In this document: in pieces, positions 24,544-36,000 of the stretch
How positions within the stretch are numbered: position 1 is the first letter of the stretch
Layout: every line of letters begins with the position of its first letter
DNA from: Argentina anserina
Lineage: Eukaryota > Streptophyta > Magnoliopsida > Rosales > Rosaceae
Assembly: GCF_933775445.1 (NCBI RefSeq)
Contig: NC_065875.1
Coordinates: 11,359,001 to 11,423,000 of the forward strand
Length of the DNA: 64,000 nt
Reading direction: 5' to 3'
Program-made: the position numbers and the translations under genes
Notes under the pieces: generated by a model
Database searches by the model: none
What the model saw: the letters and a program-made list of their open reading frames with translations, nothing else
What the model was told of the DNA's origin: nothing

Positions 24544-24553
24544 TCTATATAGA
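24544..24553 (-). promoter_or_regulatory. TATA box of MED15
   Basis: On the minus strand the sequence TCTATATAGA lies about 715 bp upstream of the MED15 ATG and just before a leader-like, pyrimidine-rich stretch. Directly upstream is GTTGGCGGGGA, which resembles an E2F-type site. The TATA placement is persuasive. The E2F suggestion rests only on the short motif. Confidence 0.5.
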
Positions 24554-24999
24554 ATCCCCGCCAACTGCCAATACTAATGGACAAAGTTCAAATATGGCAA
24601 TTCAATTTCTCTTTCCTTAATTTTACTCCTTTTTTTCAATTTCTATTTTTGTTTAACTTTGACATGGAAATCATACATAAACCAAGATCCATGGTAGGTT
24701 TTATTTTTTACCCTTCTAATCATGAGTAATTAATGGTAAATTCTCGACCTATCACGAAACATTGTATTGTGCACTGATTCGGCACAATAATGTTACTTGA
24801 ATGTGGTAGATATTATTGTAGATGTACATGACGACATAACAGACTCACATTAAGAAAACTAATTTGGAATAGTTAGGTACATGTCATATGAACCTATGAC
24901 ATCAATATGGACACAATGTACCATGGTTCAAGAGCATAAAATATTTTTCTTAAATATCTCATGTTGATGTTTTATAGCGAAATGAATCCATCAATAGGT

Positions 25000-26676
25000 A
25001 GAAAACCACCAAAAAGCGTCAACTACATTGAGAATGGTAATTGAACTCTGGTTTTGATGTCCTACAGTGGACGACGAGAGGGAACGAGTCTTTCCTGTAT
25101 GAAAATATGGTTGCAAAAGTGGGAATGAGATGCCAAAGAAGTTTTGTTGCTAAAGGTTTTGGGCAGTTCTTTACTACTAGCATGTAAATGGTGGCTCGTA
25201 CAAACCATTATGGCAACGTTTGTGGAAATCTAAAGTCCCTGGAAAGTACCTAAACTGTGCATGAAAAGCTTCTCAAAACATGTTACGTACCTACTAAAAC
25301 GAAACTCTTCAAAAGGGCTATTGAGATGTGTCTCCTGCTCTCATCAATATGGAGACGCTGCTCATGTCGTATGTGCTTGTCCATTGCTGCAAACATTTTA
25401 TCAGGTGTGCTATCACCTAAAGACTTGTCTCTCCCAATTTCTCAAGCAAACTAAAATATTCCAAAGGTTTCTTATGTTAATGTGGAGGAACATAAGCTTC
25501 ACATTGTGGTCCAAATCATACGCAAAATGGGCAGGACATAGTTTGCAATACAATGAGATGGTACCATACTACTAGCACGCTCTTTGTCAGTCGTCTTCAC
25601 AGCCTCAGATATTAAAGAGAAAATAGTGGTATTATCCCTACCTAACCTGCAGGTTATTTGAAGCGTAATGTTAATGAGCATTTATGCTAATCAAACTAAA
25701 AGTGGGATAAGTGGTATCCTTAGAGTGGTCAAAGTCACGGCATTACAGCTTTTGCACATCATATTAAATTTATCACTTCAACCAAGCAGACTAAGTAAGG
25801 CAATCTAATTGATGATATCATAGTTTGGATCCAAGAAAGACATGGTGTGTATCACATATATAGTGTGGCCTATGAATCTGGTAGTACTTTAGATTGGAAG
25901 GGTATGTTTGGTACTTGGGATTGGTAGGGATTAGACTATCTTATTTCCTTAGATAATCATCACATAAAGACTCGTCTCTCCAGTTTCTCAAGCAAACTAA
26001 AATATTCCAAAGGTTTCTTATGTTAGTGTGGAGGAACAAAAGTTTCACATTGTGGTCCAAATCATACGTAAAATGGGCAGGACATAGTTTGCAGTACAAT
26101 GAGATGGTACCATACTAACAGCAAGCTCTTTGTCAGTCGTCTTTACAGCCTCATATACTAAAAAGAAAATATTGGTATTATCCCTAACCTGCAGGTTATT
26201 TGAAGCGTAATGTTAATGAGCATTTATGCCTAATCAAACTAAAAGTGGGATAAGTGGTATCCTTAGAGTGGTCAAAGTCACGGCATTGCGGCTTTTGCAC
26301 ATCATATTAAATTTATCACTTCAGCCGAGCAAGCTAAGCAAGGTAATCTGATTGATGATATCATAGTTTGGATCCAAGAGAGACATGGTGTGTATCACAT
26401 ATATAGTGGTATTATCCCTAACCTGCAGGTTATTTGAAGCGTAATGTTAATGAGCATTTATGCCTAATCAAACTAAAGGTGGGATAAGTGGTATCCTTAG
26501 AGTGGTCAAAGTCACGGCATTGCGGCTTTTGCACATCATATTAAATTTATCAATTCAGCCGAGCAGGCTAAGCAAGGTAATCTGATTGATGATATCATAG
26601 TTTGGATCCAAGAGAGACATGGTGTGTATCACATATATAGTGTATCACATACATGGTGTAGTACTTTAGATTGGAA
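25000..26676 (+). repeat. Tandemly duplicated retroelement-like debris
   Basis: The stretch 25421-25950 is repeated from about 25970 (paired AAACTAAAATATTCCAAAGG and GGGCAGGACATAGTTTGCA blocks, offset about 549 bp). Its second half is repeated again from about 26405 (offset about 235 bp, TATTATCCCTAACCTGCAGG). Before the duplication, 25230-25390 reads like the zinc-binding end of a LINE reverse transcriptase (KVPGKYL, then CSHQYGDAAHVVCACPLL). The duplicated part has an RNase-H-like trace (KSGISG). No frame is intact. The first unit ends in a truncated copy of the PIF terminal sequence (25909-25960). Confidence 0.5.
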
Positions 26677-26940
26677 GGGTATGTTTGGTGCCTGGGATGG
26701 GTAGGGATTAGAGTGTCTTATTTCCTTAGATAATCATAACTCATGTTTGGCCAATAAGGGATTTATGGAATGGGTGTTATGTAATCCACGGGCCCACCAC
26801 CACACCTTAGATAAGGACCTAAAAAATCATGGGGTTCCATAAGGACGTGTTTTATAACGCAAATTTTACTTCGATAGTGAACAATGTGAAACTTGAACCT
26901 TTCGGAGTGTGAAACTCGTCCACTGCTTAGCTCTCCCAGG

Positions 26941-27108
26941 TGAAATCTCTATGTTTATTCATAATCTATCTTGCATTAATCATCATCACTCTCCTTTACA
27001 ATCCTCTTATGTACTTTGTTTTTATGAAATCTCTATGTTTATTCATACTCTATCTTGCATTAATCATCATCACTCTCCTTTACAATCCTCTTATGTACTT
27101 TGTTTTTA
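26941..27108 (+). repeat. 84-bp tandem duplication
   Basis: Two nearly identical copies begin TGAAATCTCTATGTTTATTC at 26941 and 27025. They lie in the 5' leader of the PIF element. Confidence 0.9.
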
Positions 27109-27301
27109 TTAAATTCTATCTGGAATTCAACTAAGGTTTGGTTATCTATTGAAAGTTGTTTATGAGTTTTAGATTAATGACAAATTTGGTGTCTGAGTAG
27201 CTTGATCTGCTAAAAATTAATCAATTTCATGGCTGGATTCTTCAGATCTACTTCTAAAATGTTTTTTTTTCTTATAATCTTCCATTGAATTGATCAATGT
27301 T

Positions 27302-27540
27302 CTGAGTTCTTCTTCTCAAATATTTGTGGTTCATTGATTTGATATGTTTATATTTGTTTTGGTCAATGCTAGAATGATTCAACATAATTGTTTGAGCTTT
27401 TTTTTTTTTTATCTCAAATGTACGTATATGATAGAATTGATATTCTGGGTTCTTCTTCTCAAATATTTGTGGTTCATTGATTTGATTTGTTTCAATGCTA
27501 GAATGATTCAACATAAATTTTTGGGTTTATTTTTTTTTAT
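27302..27540 (+). repeat. ~144-bp tandem duplication
   Basis: CTGAGTTCTTCTTCTCAAAT at 27302 recurs as CTGGGTTCTTCTTCTCAAAT at about 27446. Both are followed by GTGGTTCATTGATTTGAT and AATGCTAGAATGATTCAACA. The copies differ by small indels. It lies upstream of the transposase remnant. Confidence 0.85.
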
Positions 27541-27848
27541 CTAAAATGTATATGATGGAATTGATTAATTTTTTTCTTCTAATTCTCTTGTTCCAATTTT
27601 ACGGTTGAAGAGCTAAAACTAGAGAGTAGATGGCATACAATATACTCTGATATCCATTATTACTTTTCAAAGTTTATTGATCTGAATGTTTATCTGAAAA
27701 TTAGATATGGATCAAAGGCAAATTATGTTGTTCCTATTGGTGGAATTGTGGAACCTAGAGACAATGTGTGCTTGCACTATGCTTGTGTTAATGATATTGA
27801 ATTTGAGACAAAGACATGCTAAAAGAGCAGCCCTGAATAATCGTTCAT

Positions 27849-29233
27849 TTGTTAGACATGAGACTCGTTTATTTTTTTTATAGTATCATAGGTAATAGTG
27901 ATCTTGAGTGTGTAAACGAATTAAGAATGGATAGAAGAACTTTTAGCATACTATGTGAATCGTTACGTACAATTTGTAGGATAAAGAGTGATGTGTTGGT
28001 GTATGTGGAGGAGCAAGTATGTATGTTTGTACATATACTTGCACATCATGTGAACAATCGTACTAACAGAGGTAAAGTTTTTCAATCTTGAGAGATTGTC
28101 AGTAGGTACTTCCATTCTATACTACAAGGTGTTCAGCGACTGTAATGTAGTTTTTTTAGGGTACCAAATCCAGTACTTCCTGACTGCACAGATAGTAGAT
28201 AGAAATGTTTTAAGGTTAGTTTATCGTAGGGATTCAATTTTTGAAATAATTGATTTTTTTTTTGGATTATCTAGGGTTATATAGTTGATATATTTTTTGA
28301 ACTTTTTGGTTTAATAGAATTCCTTGGGTGCACTAGATGGAACTTACATTACAGTACATGTCCCTGCAAGTGACAAGCCAAGATACCGGACAAGAAAGGG
28401 TGACGTTGCTACAAATGTATTAGCTATTTGTTCTCGTGACTTATAATTCATATTTGTCTTGCTGGGTTAGGAAGGATCGGCATCGGATTCTAGAGTTCTT
28501 CATGATGCAATCACTAGGCCTAATGGATTAAGAGTTCTCACTCATATGACAGTAACCAACAAAGTTTAGATTATATTGAGACTGGTTTTGTGCCTTTATA
28601 CATACTAACATTATTTTTATTTTACCTATTATATTATTATTACCTTGTAGATGGTGGTTATATGAATGGTGAGGGATTTCTTGCACCACATAAAGGAACA
28701 AGGTATCACCTATCAGAATGGGGTGATGGAAATTTGCTTAGGGATCATGTGGAATATTTTAACATGAAGCATTCCAAGGTAAGAAATGTTATAGAATGCT
28801 GAAAGGAAGGTGGGGAATACTAAGGAGTTCGTCATTTTATCCAATAAAAGCACAATGCCGAATAATTACGGCTTGTTGTCTTTTGCATAATTTAATTAGG
28901 AGAGAGATGTCAATTGATCCAATGGAGCATTTAGTATTTCCATTAGATGCACATAATGGGAAATAAGTTAATGTGATTGGCAATGTTGAATCTTTTGGTC
29001 AATGGAGTGCTTGAAGGACTAACTTGGCTTTAGAGATGTTTATTGACTGGAGGGGTAGAATGGTTGCAAGGGAAGTAAGAGCAGTGCAAGTTGAAGAAAT
29101 TATTGCAAGAGATGCAGGAGATGCAACGGCTGCAAGGATTGTAAGGGATGCAAGAGATGAAACAAATGGAAGATTTGCAAGGACAAAAATTGTAGTTTCT
29201 ACATTATTATCCAATTTGAATTTGGCCGATTAG
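27849..29233 (+). pseudogene. PIF/Harbinger DDE nuclease (transposase) remnant
   Basis: Family blocks appear in order across frames and probable introns: ELRMDRRTFSILCESLR then VEEQVCMFVHILAHHVNNR (27912-28070), VSRYFHSILQGVQRL (about 28097-28140), [13 protein letters not shown] with the first catalytic Asp (about 28322-28350), [17 protein letters not shown] (about 28393), SASDSRVLHDAITRPNG with the second Asp (about 28468), YYYLVDGGYMN then GFLAPHKGTRYHLSEW (28635-28720), [12 protein letters not shown] with the catalytic Glu (about 28760-28795), then [20 protein letters not shown] and [11 protein letters not shown]. Stops and frameshifts separate most blocks. The C-terminal open frame 29024-29233 is rich in Arg, Ala and Asp. 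Confidence 0.82.
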
Positions 29234-29455
29234 GATATCTTTGTGTCACTTTAATTTTGTATAAATTCTTTGTTAACAAACTTTGGTTGTATTTCTATTG
29301 CTTTGTTTGTTTTTAGTGTTGGTTACTATCTTTTCTAAAACTGAATTGGTCTTTTGGTTGTATTTTTGTTGCTTCGTTTGTTTTTAGCGTTGGTTATTAT
29401 CTTTTCTGGAACTGAATTGGTCCCAAATATATGGGTTAAAACATATTGGTCATTA

Positions 29456-29458
<3 letters not shown>

Positions 29459-29499
<41 letters not shown>

Positions 29500-29510
29500 G
29501 TGTGTGTGTT
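29459..29510. repeat. (TA)n/(TG)n microsatellite
   Basis: About 39 bases of alternating TA are followed by a short TG run, between the nuclease and Myb/SANT remnants of the PIF element. Confidence 0.9.
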
Positions 29511-29616
29511 GGTTGTTATCAAACTTTGTTGATATGTTGATATAGTTCATCATGATTATATTTATATTCCTATTTATTGATGAAATTTGTTGTTAATCTT
29601 TGTCATTCTTTTAGAA

Positions 29617-30655
29617 TAGAAGGGGGTGTAGAGAATTGAGAATAAGGGAAAAGACATATTTGGACCAATTTTGAAGTAGAAGCTTTGTTGAATGTTCTTG
29701 ATGGTATGGTTGCTAGTGGATAGCGTTGTGACACTGGAACTTTCAAATCTGGCACACTGTAGAAAATAAAGGTTGTTTTGGATCTATTATGTCCTAATTT
29801 CAATTTGAAGGCAAACCCACATATTGGGTCAAAGCTTAAAAAAAACTTAAGATGGATTATAGCACCGTCTATAACATAATAAATAAGAGTGGATTTGCAT
29901 GGAATGATATAAAAAAGTGTGTTGAAGTTGAAAGCAATAAAGTATGAGAAATGTATTAGCATGTAATGATTTAAATTCTTTATTCTTTTGAGACTAAATA
30001 TGTCAAATTCATAAGATCATTAAGAAGTGGCTAATTTCAGTTTGTTTTCTATATTAGCACAATAACAATGCAAAAAAATTGAGAAACAAGCCTTTTTTCC
30101 AATGTATAAGTGACTAGCTAACATATTTGAGAATGACCGTGTTAATGGAAATGCGGCTGAAGTCCTTGTTGAGATGGTTGAGGAGCAGAGCAACAGTGAA
30201 GATGAGATAGAATGTGCGAATGATACAAGTCCTATATCAATAAGCAAATATGGATGCGGATAATCTGAGTCCAGTGAGAAAAAAAAAGGGAAAATATGAT
30301 GAAGATAAAATCCTGGTTGCATTTTGTAAGTTTTTTGAAAAATCTAGAAAAAAAATGTAATTGGTTACTGACGCCATAGTGAAAGGTAATGAAAATCGAT
30401 TTGATATTGTTGAGGAACTTAAGAATACGGGACTTTGTCCTAGACTAAATTGAGGCATTGTAAATCATTCTGGAGAAACCCTAAAATATTTATGTGTTCA
30501 TGTCCTTCGATGATGAAGCAAAAAAGGTGTATGTTGATAATCTGCCCGCCGATATTAGTAGAGGTTTTACCTAGTTTTCGACGTATATTGCTGCCTCAAA
30601 CAATGTTTGACAAGCCCCTTTTGCCAAATGAACACTCATTTTGTAATTGCTAAAA
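29617..30655 (+). pseudogene. Myb/SANT-like protein remnant of the PIF/Harbinger element
   Basis: PIF/Harbinger elements encode a second, DNA-binding protein needed for mobility. Readable blocks are a VLDGMVASG-like stretch (about 29692-29718), TGTFKSG (about 29732), KIKVVLDLLCPNFNLKANPH then IGSKLKK (about 29760-29840), SGFAWND-like (29888-29905), LANIFENDRVNG (about 30116-30152), and an acidic stretch followed by a C-terminal tail. These follow the order of plant Myb/SANT-like (Myb_DNA-bind_3) proteins. Stops and frameshifts interrupt every segment, so no protein is expected. Confidence 0.7.
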
Positions 30656-31221
30656 AGCATTCATGTTCTTATAATATATATTAGCATGTTTTCTGCTGAT
30701 AAAGAGATTAGCCTTCATTGTTGTTTTAATTGGTAGACTTGTTAATGTGTAAAAATTGTTCACTCTTATTTTGATTATGGAAATCGTATCTTTAGCCTTT
30801 TTGTTGGCAGTTGCTTGTTAAGTTTCTTCTTGAAAGTAAAACTTTTATGAAAATTTATATATTAATCCTATTTATTATAAGCAGGGCATTTTTTTCTTTA
30901 CAACTTTACTGAAGAACTCTGTACCAAAATGAAATATTTGATGGAAGTGACGAGCTACTACTACTACATAGATATGTAGCTTTATGGCTTTATATAATTT
31001 ATCGTTTCATGTTGTACAGTAGTTTGCAACAAGGAAAAAAATTGTTGTCCATAATACATCATTAAACATGAGATATGATTATTGTCATTATTCTGGTCTC
31101 TTATCACAAGTTGAATCAAACATGGGTTAAGTGTTAGTTTAGAATAAGACAAGCTAGTGTATAATAGTGTTACTTTAGAAATTATAATGGGTCAACACAA
31201 TCCTAGGTCCCAAACGTACTC

Positions 31222-32137
31222 GAATAGTGTTGTTCCATAAACTTACATATGTCATAAGATTTGATTGTAATCATATAACTATAACACAAAAGAATTAGTT
31301 CTCTTTTACTAAAAAAATCACTTTTTTTCCAATGAAAGATTCTAACATAAAATGTTACCTTTGTATTGATTGACATTTATGTAAAGACTTGCTAGATAGA
31401 GTGAAATCTTGTAGCCTCAAATCCTACGTCTAATTACAATTTATTATATAAAGAATAATTTTCCCTCAAGAACCTTATAATAAATCTATGGCAAGTTTAC
31501 CATTGCATTTTGTATATACATCTCAAGTTGATGAAACCAAACATTCAAATCCATCAAGTAAATTTATCCCTAGTTAGGAGAAAAAAAAATGCTTTTGGTT
31601 GTTTAACTATAATAAGAAGGCATGTGTCATTCTTTAAAAAAAGAACATGTGAAATTACATGGAACCCATAATAAAATAATACTAAGTTTACTAGTAATTT
31701 TAAATCCTATCTCGTTTGTATTATTTGTCAAGTCGCATACTAACAAGAGATTAAGATTCTTAGGTAAGCATTTCATGTATGATGCCTCCAGCCAAGTTAT
31801 TACACATTACACCCCACATTCAAGCTGGAATACTTTATTTATATTGTTTAAACACAGTTACACAAACTACAAATATCCAAGATCAATACATTATACATGT
31901 ATGGAGCTCTCTATAGTTTTGAAAAATTATGTTAGTGTTGGTGAAGTCAAAGATGTGGGTGACGTAAAGTTTTAATATTGGTTTCTAAGTCGATTACAAA
32001 ACTTGTACTCATCTATGACAGCCTGTTATCATGGGTTGATGGTAGAGAGAATTAGAAGACAAATTTTTCGTTGTTCTTTTTTTGAAGAAATTGAAGACAA
32101 AATTTCCAAGTGGATTGATAATATGATCATATGGCAT
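31222..32137. other. AT-rich spacer between PIF and Tat elements
   Basis: No recognised coding or repeat feature. The 117-codon frame at 31622-31975 has no resemblance to a known family and biased composition. Confidence 0.5.
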
Positions 32138-32977
32138 TGTAGACACAAGAAATTTAATGAAGTAAATCATTTTTATTAAATGATTAAATCGACCAAGAAC
32201 CCGACAAAATTGCACACATGGCCCAAAAGTCAACAAAGTCAATACGGACCCGAATAAAATTCGCATCAGCACATAAACGGATGATCGTAATCAAAGCTAC
32301 GTGATTCCGACTTTAATTGGAAATTAAATGTCATTGACGATCGAAATGGTAATCAGGCATTTAATTAAATTAATAAATTTCTTTACGGTTATAATTAAAT
32401 CAATTATTTGAATCTTGATTATTTAAATTAATCAGAAAATACATATTGATTTAATTATACAACTAAAGAAATATTATTATTTTTAGTATCATTAAAATAT
32501 TCTATAAATAGAATATTCTTGACACTATAAATACCCTTTTCAACATAAAGAGAGGGGGATTTTTACATTGGAGAAGAAGAGAGCAGTATCACTCTCGAGA
32601 AATCCCGAAGTCTTTCAAATCCACGAAGAATCATTAAGCTACAAAGTCGCTCGTTCTTCATCAAATCCAAATCCAAACCCAAGTCCACGAAGAATCATCA
32701 AGCGGCCAAATCGCTCGTTCTTCATCAAATCCAAATCCAAACTCAAGTCCACGAAGAATCATCAAGCGGCCAAATCGCTCGTTCTTCATCAAATCCAAAT
32801 CCAAATCAAACTCAAATTCTCAAGATCAATTGCACGTCACCTTTGAGCCAAGTCATATACGGAGATAGAATCAGAGGAGTTCACAAAGATTGTAACCCCT
32901 CACTTGATATTCAATAAATCACATTTTATTTGTACACGTGTCTTCATTCTTGTTTGTTTTCAGATTCTCGTTCTACA
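32138..32977 (+). repeat. 5' LTR of the Tat-like element
   Basis: This LTR is 840 bp, TGTAGACAC..TTCTACA. It has a TATA box CTATAAATACCC at about 32525-32536 and a polyadenylation-type AATAAA at 32913-32918, so U3, R and U5 can be placed. Three copies of a 64-bp repeat (TCCACGAAGAATCATCAAGC..) span about 32619-32822 in the transcribed part. Confidence 0.94.
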
Positions 32978-32980
32978 AAT

Positions 32981-32998
32981 TGGCACGCCCAGTGGGAC
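32981..32998 (+). other. Primer binding site
   Basis: TGGCACGCCCAGTGGGAC begins 3 bp after the 5' LTR and starts with the TGG expected opposite a tRNA CCA end. I could not assign the tRNA with confidence. It partly resembles the tRNA-Lys or Arg sites used by related elements. Confidence 0.7.
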
Positions 32999-33051
32999 AT
33001 TTTTGGTCTCTCATCTCATTCTCCGAAGAAATTTTCAAATCCGTTGGTGCG

Positions 33052-36000
33052 ATGGTTTCCAAGAACAACCAAGCCGTCCTAATGAAGAAATCCAAGTCCA
33101 CAACCGCGAGGTCAAGCGGAGAGGCCGAGCCGGTCAAGAAGTCCAAACAAACATCCTCCAAATCAAAGAGTGAACCGATTGCCCTTCTCACCCGGAGTGT
33201 GGCTAGAGCTCAACCCACGACATTTATGGCACTTGCTAGTAAGCCTCGTCAACCAGTCATCACCTTGGAGATGTTGGGAGTAACAAAGTATGCCTCTCAA
33301 AGTAGGAAGAAGCAAGTGTCAAAGGAGAATGAGCCAAATGAGCAATCTCCTCTATCCGTTCATGGTGATGGCCTTATCCTGGAAGACGTTTTCTCTGATG
33401 ACGAATCAAGCACGGCATCATACCATGGAAGTCCCAAAGAAGATGGCGACAACTTCCATTCTATGACGCATGAGTCCTCTTCTGCCAATGTGCAAGTCAT
33501 GGTGACGGGGGCATCCGCAATCGAGGAGCAACTCTACAATCTGTTGGAGATGGTTGAAAAGCTCAGCCGAACAGTTGAAGAAAAGGATGTACAAATCGTT
33601 GAGCTTTATAGCAAGTTGGGAGATCACGATGATGAGAACTCCACCAAGGGGTCGCCTGACAGGAGCAAAGTAAACGAAAAGGGAGAAACGTCCAAGAACA
33701 ATGACGAATCGCTTGGTTCCTTATCACTCCAACAATTGCAGGACATCATCACCAACTCAATTCAGGCTCAATATGGAGGTCATTCTCATGACTCCCTTAC
33801 TTACTCCAAACCTTACACTAAGAGGATCGACAGCTTACGGATGTCGCGAGGGTATCAGCCACCAAATTTCCAACAATTTAAAGGTAAAGGGAACCTAAAG
33901 CAACATGTCACCCACTTTGTGGAGACTTGCAGTAATGCCGAGACAAAAGGGGATCACCTTGTCAAGCAGTTTTTTCGCTCGTTAAAGGGAAATGCCTTCG
34001 AGTGGTATACCGATTTAGTGTCGGAATTTGTTGACAGTTGGGACCAAATGGAGCGTGAGTTCCTTAATCGATTCAATTGTACAAGGCGGACATTGAGCAT
34101 GATGGAGCTAACTAACACGAAGCAACGAAATGATGAACCCGCGATCGGCTACATCAATAGATGACGCTCACTTAGCCTTGATTGCAAGGACCGACTGTTA
34201 GAGGTGTCAACCGTTGAAATGTGCATCCAAGGCATGCACTTTGATTTGCTATACATCTTGCAAGGAATCAAGCCTCGTTCTTTCGAAGAGTTGGCTACTT
34301 GAGCCCACAACATGGAGTTAAGCTTGGGAAGTCATAAGGGAAAGAATGAAACCCTGGTCGACCAACGAAAAGACAAAGTCTTCAGAAGCAGATTTGACAA
34401 GGTTGTGAAGAAGCCTTCCAAAAAATCAATGGTCATCAACACTACATCGGTTAAGATCTCTGCGCGGGATAAGAAAGAGTTCAATAAGGTGGAACCTCCT
34501 CGCAGCTACGATAGGAGTAAACGCACGTTGAAGGAGATGGAGTGAAAGACGTACCCATTCCCAGACTCTGATGTGGCGGGCATGTTAGAGGATCTGCTCG
34601 AAAACAAGATAATAGAGCTTCTAGAGTGCAAACGTCCAGAAGAAATACATCGAGTCAACGACCCGAAGTATTGCAAATATCATCACCTCGTTAGTCACCC
34701 TATAGAGAAGTGCTTTGTTCTCAAGGATTTGATAATGAACCTCGCCAACCAAGGGAAGATTGAGCTAGACGTTGATGACGTTGCTGAAGTCAAGTGTACT
34801 ACCGTAACATTCGGGTCGTTTGAGCCAGTTCCACTCCCTTTTCACCCGATGAAAGCACCGTTCTGCTTCACAAAGGAGATGTGTGGACATAAGAAGACCA
34901 AAGAAGTTAAAGAATGTCCTGCTTCCACACATGTCCTCGAAGTTGCCTCTAATGCCGATGACAAAGGATGGATATTGGTTACCCGAAGAAAAACTCGCAA
35001 AAGTATGATGTCAAATTCATCAATTGCCCGACAAAGTCAGAAGAAATCACCTCCACGACGAGAGGGGAATGGACGAGGGCGTTCTGAGATGAAACAACCA
35101 AATGTCACTTCAATGGCCACAAGTTGTGAAGTTAGCTACGAAGGAGACGAAAAGTTTGAAGTTAGAGAAATAGGTGCAAGTCAAGTGTTAAAGAAAAATG
35201 AGGTGTTGAAACAATTGGAGAGTCTACCTTTCCAACTTAGCCCCTCTGACTTGATGCAATTGCCAAAATCAACGAGATGCGCACTTGTGGAAATGCTCAT
35301 CGACGTAGGAAAACACTCAACAAGCATGAAGAAATGTGGCGCGTGTGATGCATATTGTGATAACATTCACTTCACAGACGATGACCTCCAATTGGGCTCT
35401 AAGCCACATAATTGGCCTCTTTTTGTGACAGGGTACATGCAAGAGCGGAAGCTGAATTGCATGCTCATAGACGGAGGGTCAGCAGTAAATATCATGCCCA
35501 AGTCAACCATGTCTCAACTCGGCATCAAAGTTGATGAGTTATCAAGGAGTCGTCTCATGATCCAAGGTTTCAACCAAGGAGGACAAAGAGCGATAGGAAT
35601 GATCCGACTAGACATAGACATCGGAGAGCTAAAATCAAACACCTTGTTTCATGTCATCGATGCGAAGACCCCGTACAACTTGTTGTTGGGACGACCATGG
35701 GTGCATGAAAATGGCATCGTGCCATCCACTTTACACCAATGCTTCAAGTTCTATCACGGCGGTGTGAAAACCGTGGTAGGAGATACCAAACCATTCTCAG
35801 AAGCTGAATCATACTTTGCGGATTCTAAATTCTACACAGATGAGGAGTCAATGAAAGAAGTCCTTCCGGTCGAAGTACCCTCTACGGGGAAAGCCGCTAG
35901 AGTTAGGGAGAATGATGTCAAATCAAAAGACATTGAGGTTTATGGTGAAGTGTTGCAAAAAGTCTCATCTGAAGCAGAAACATCGTATACGGAAAGAAAA

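Larger units (their letters stand above)
26677..31221 (+). mobile_element. Decayed autonomous PIF/Harbinger DNA transposon
   Basis: The left terminus GGGTATGTTTGGTGCCTGGGA (26677) pairs with the right terminus, which reads GAGTACGTTTGGGACCTAGGA after reverse complementing (ending at 31221), with about 16 of 21 positions matching. GAA flanks both ends, where PIF elements normally duplicate TTA or TAA, so the target site is altered or coincidental. Between them, in the same orientation, are remnants of the two proteins typical of this superfamily, a DDE nuclease and a Myb/SANT DNA-binding protein. Both are broken by stops and frameshifts, so the element is dead. Confidence 0.75.

Noticed and set aside
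24352..24564. 70-codon frame MAGILYR.. as the MED15 N-terminus
   Set aside because: It overlaps the TATA box and the predicted 5' UTR. An in-frame stop separates upstream sequence from the KIX start at 23831.
25257..25575. Intact host gene encoding a Cys-rich small protein
   Set aside because: The Cys pattern fits a degraded LINE zinc-binding end, and the following sequence is duplicated debris.
29335..29553. Hydrophobic frames with Tyr-Ile repeats on both strands
   Set aside because: They are the translation of a (TA)n microsatellite.
31622..31975. 117-codon frame between PIF and Tat elements
   Set aside because: No family resemblance and AT-driven composition, with no supporting splice or promoter context.
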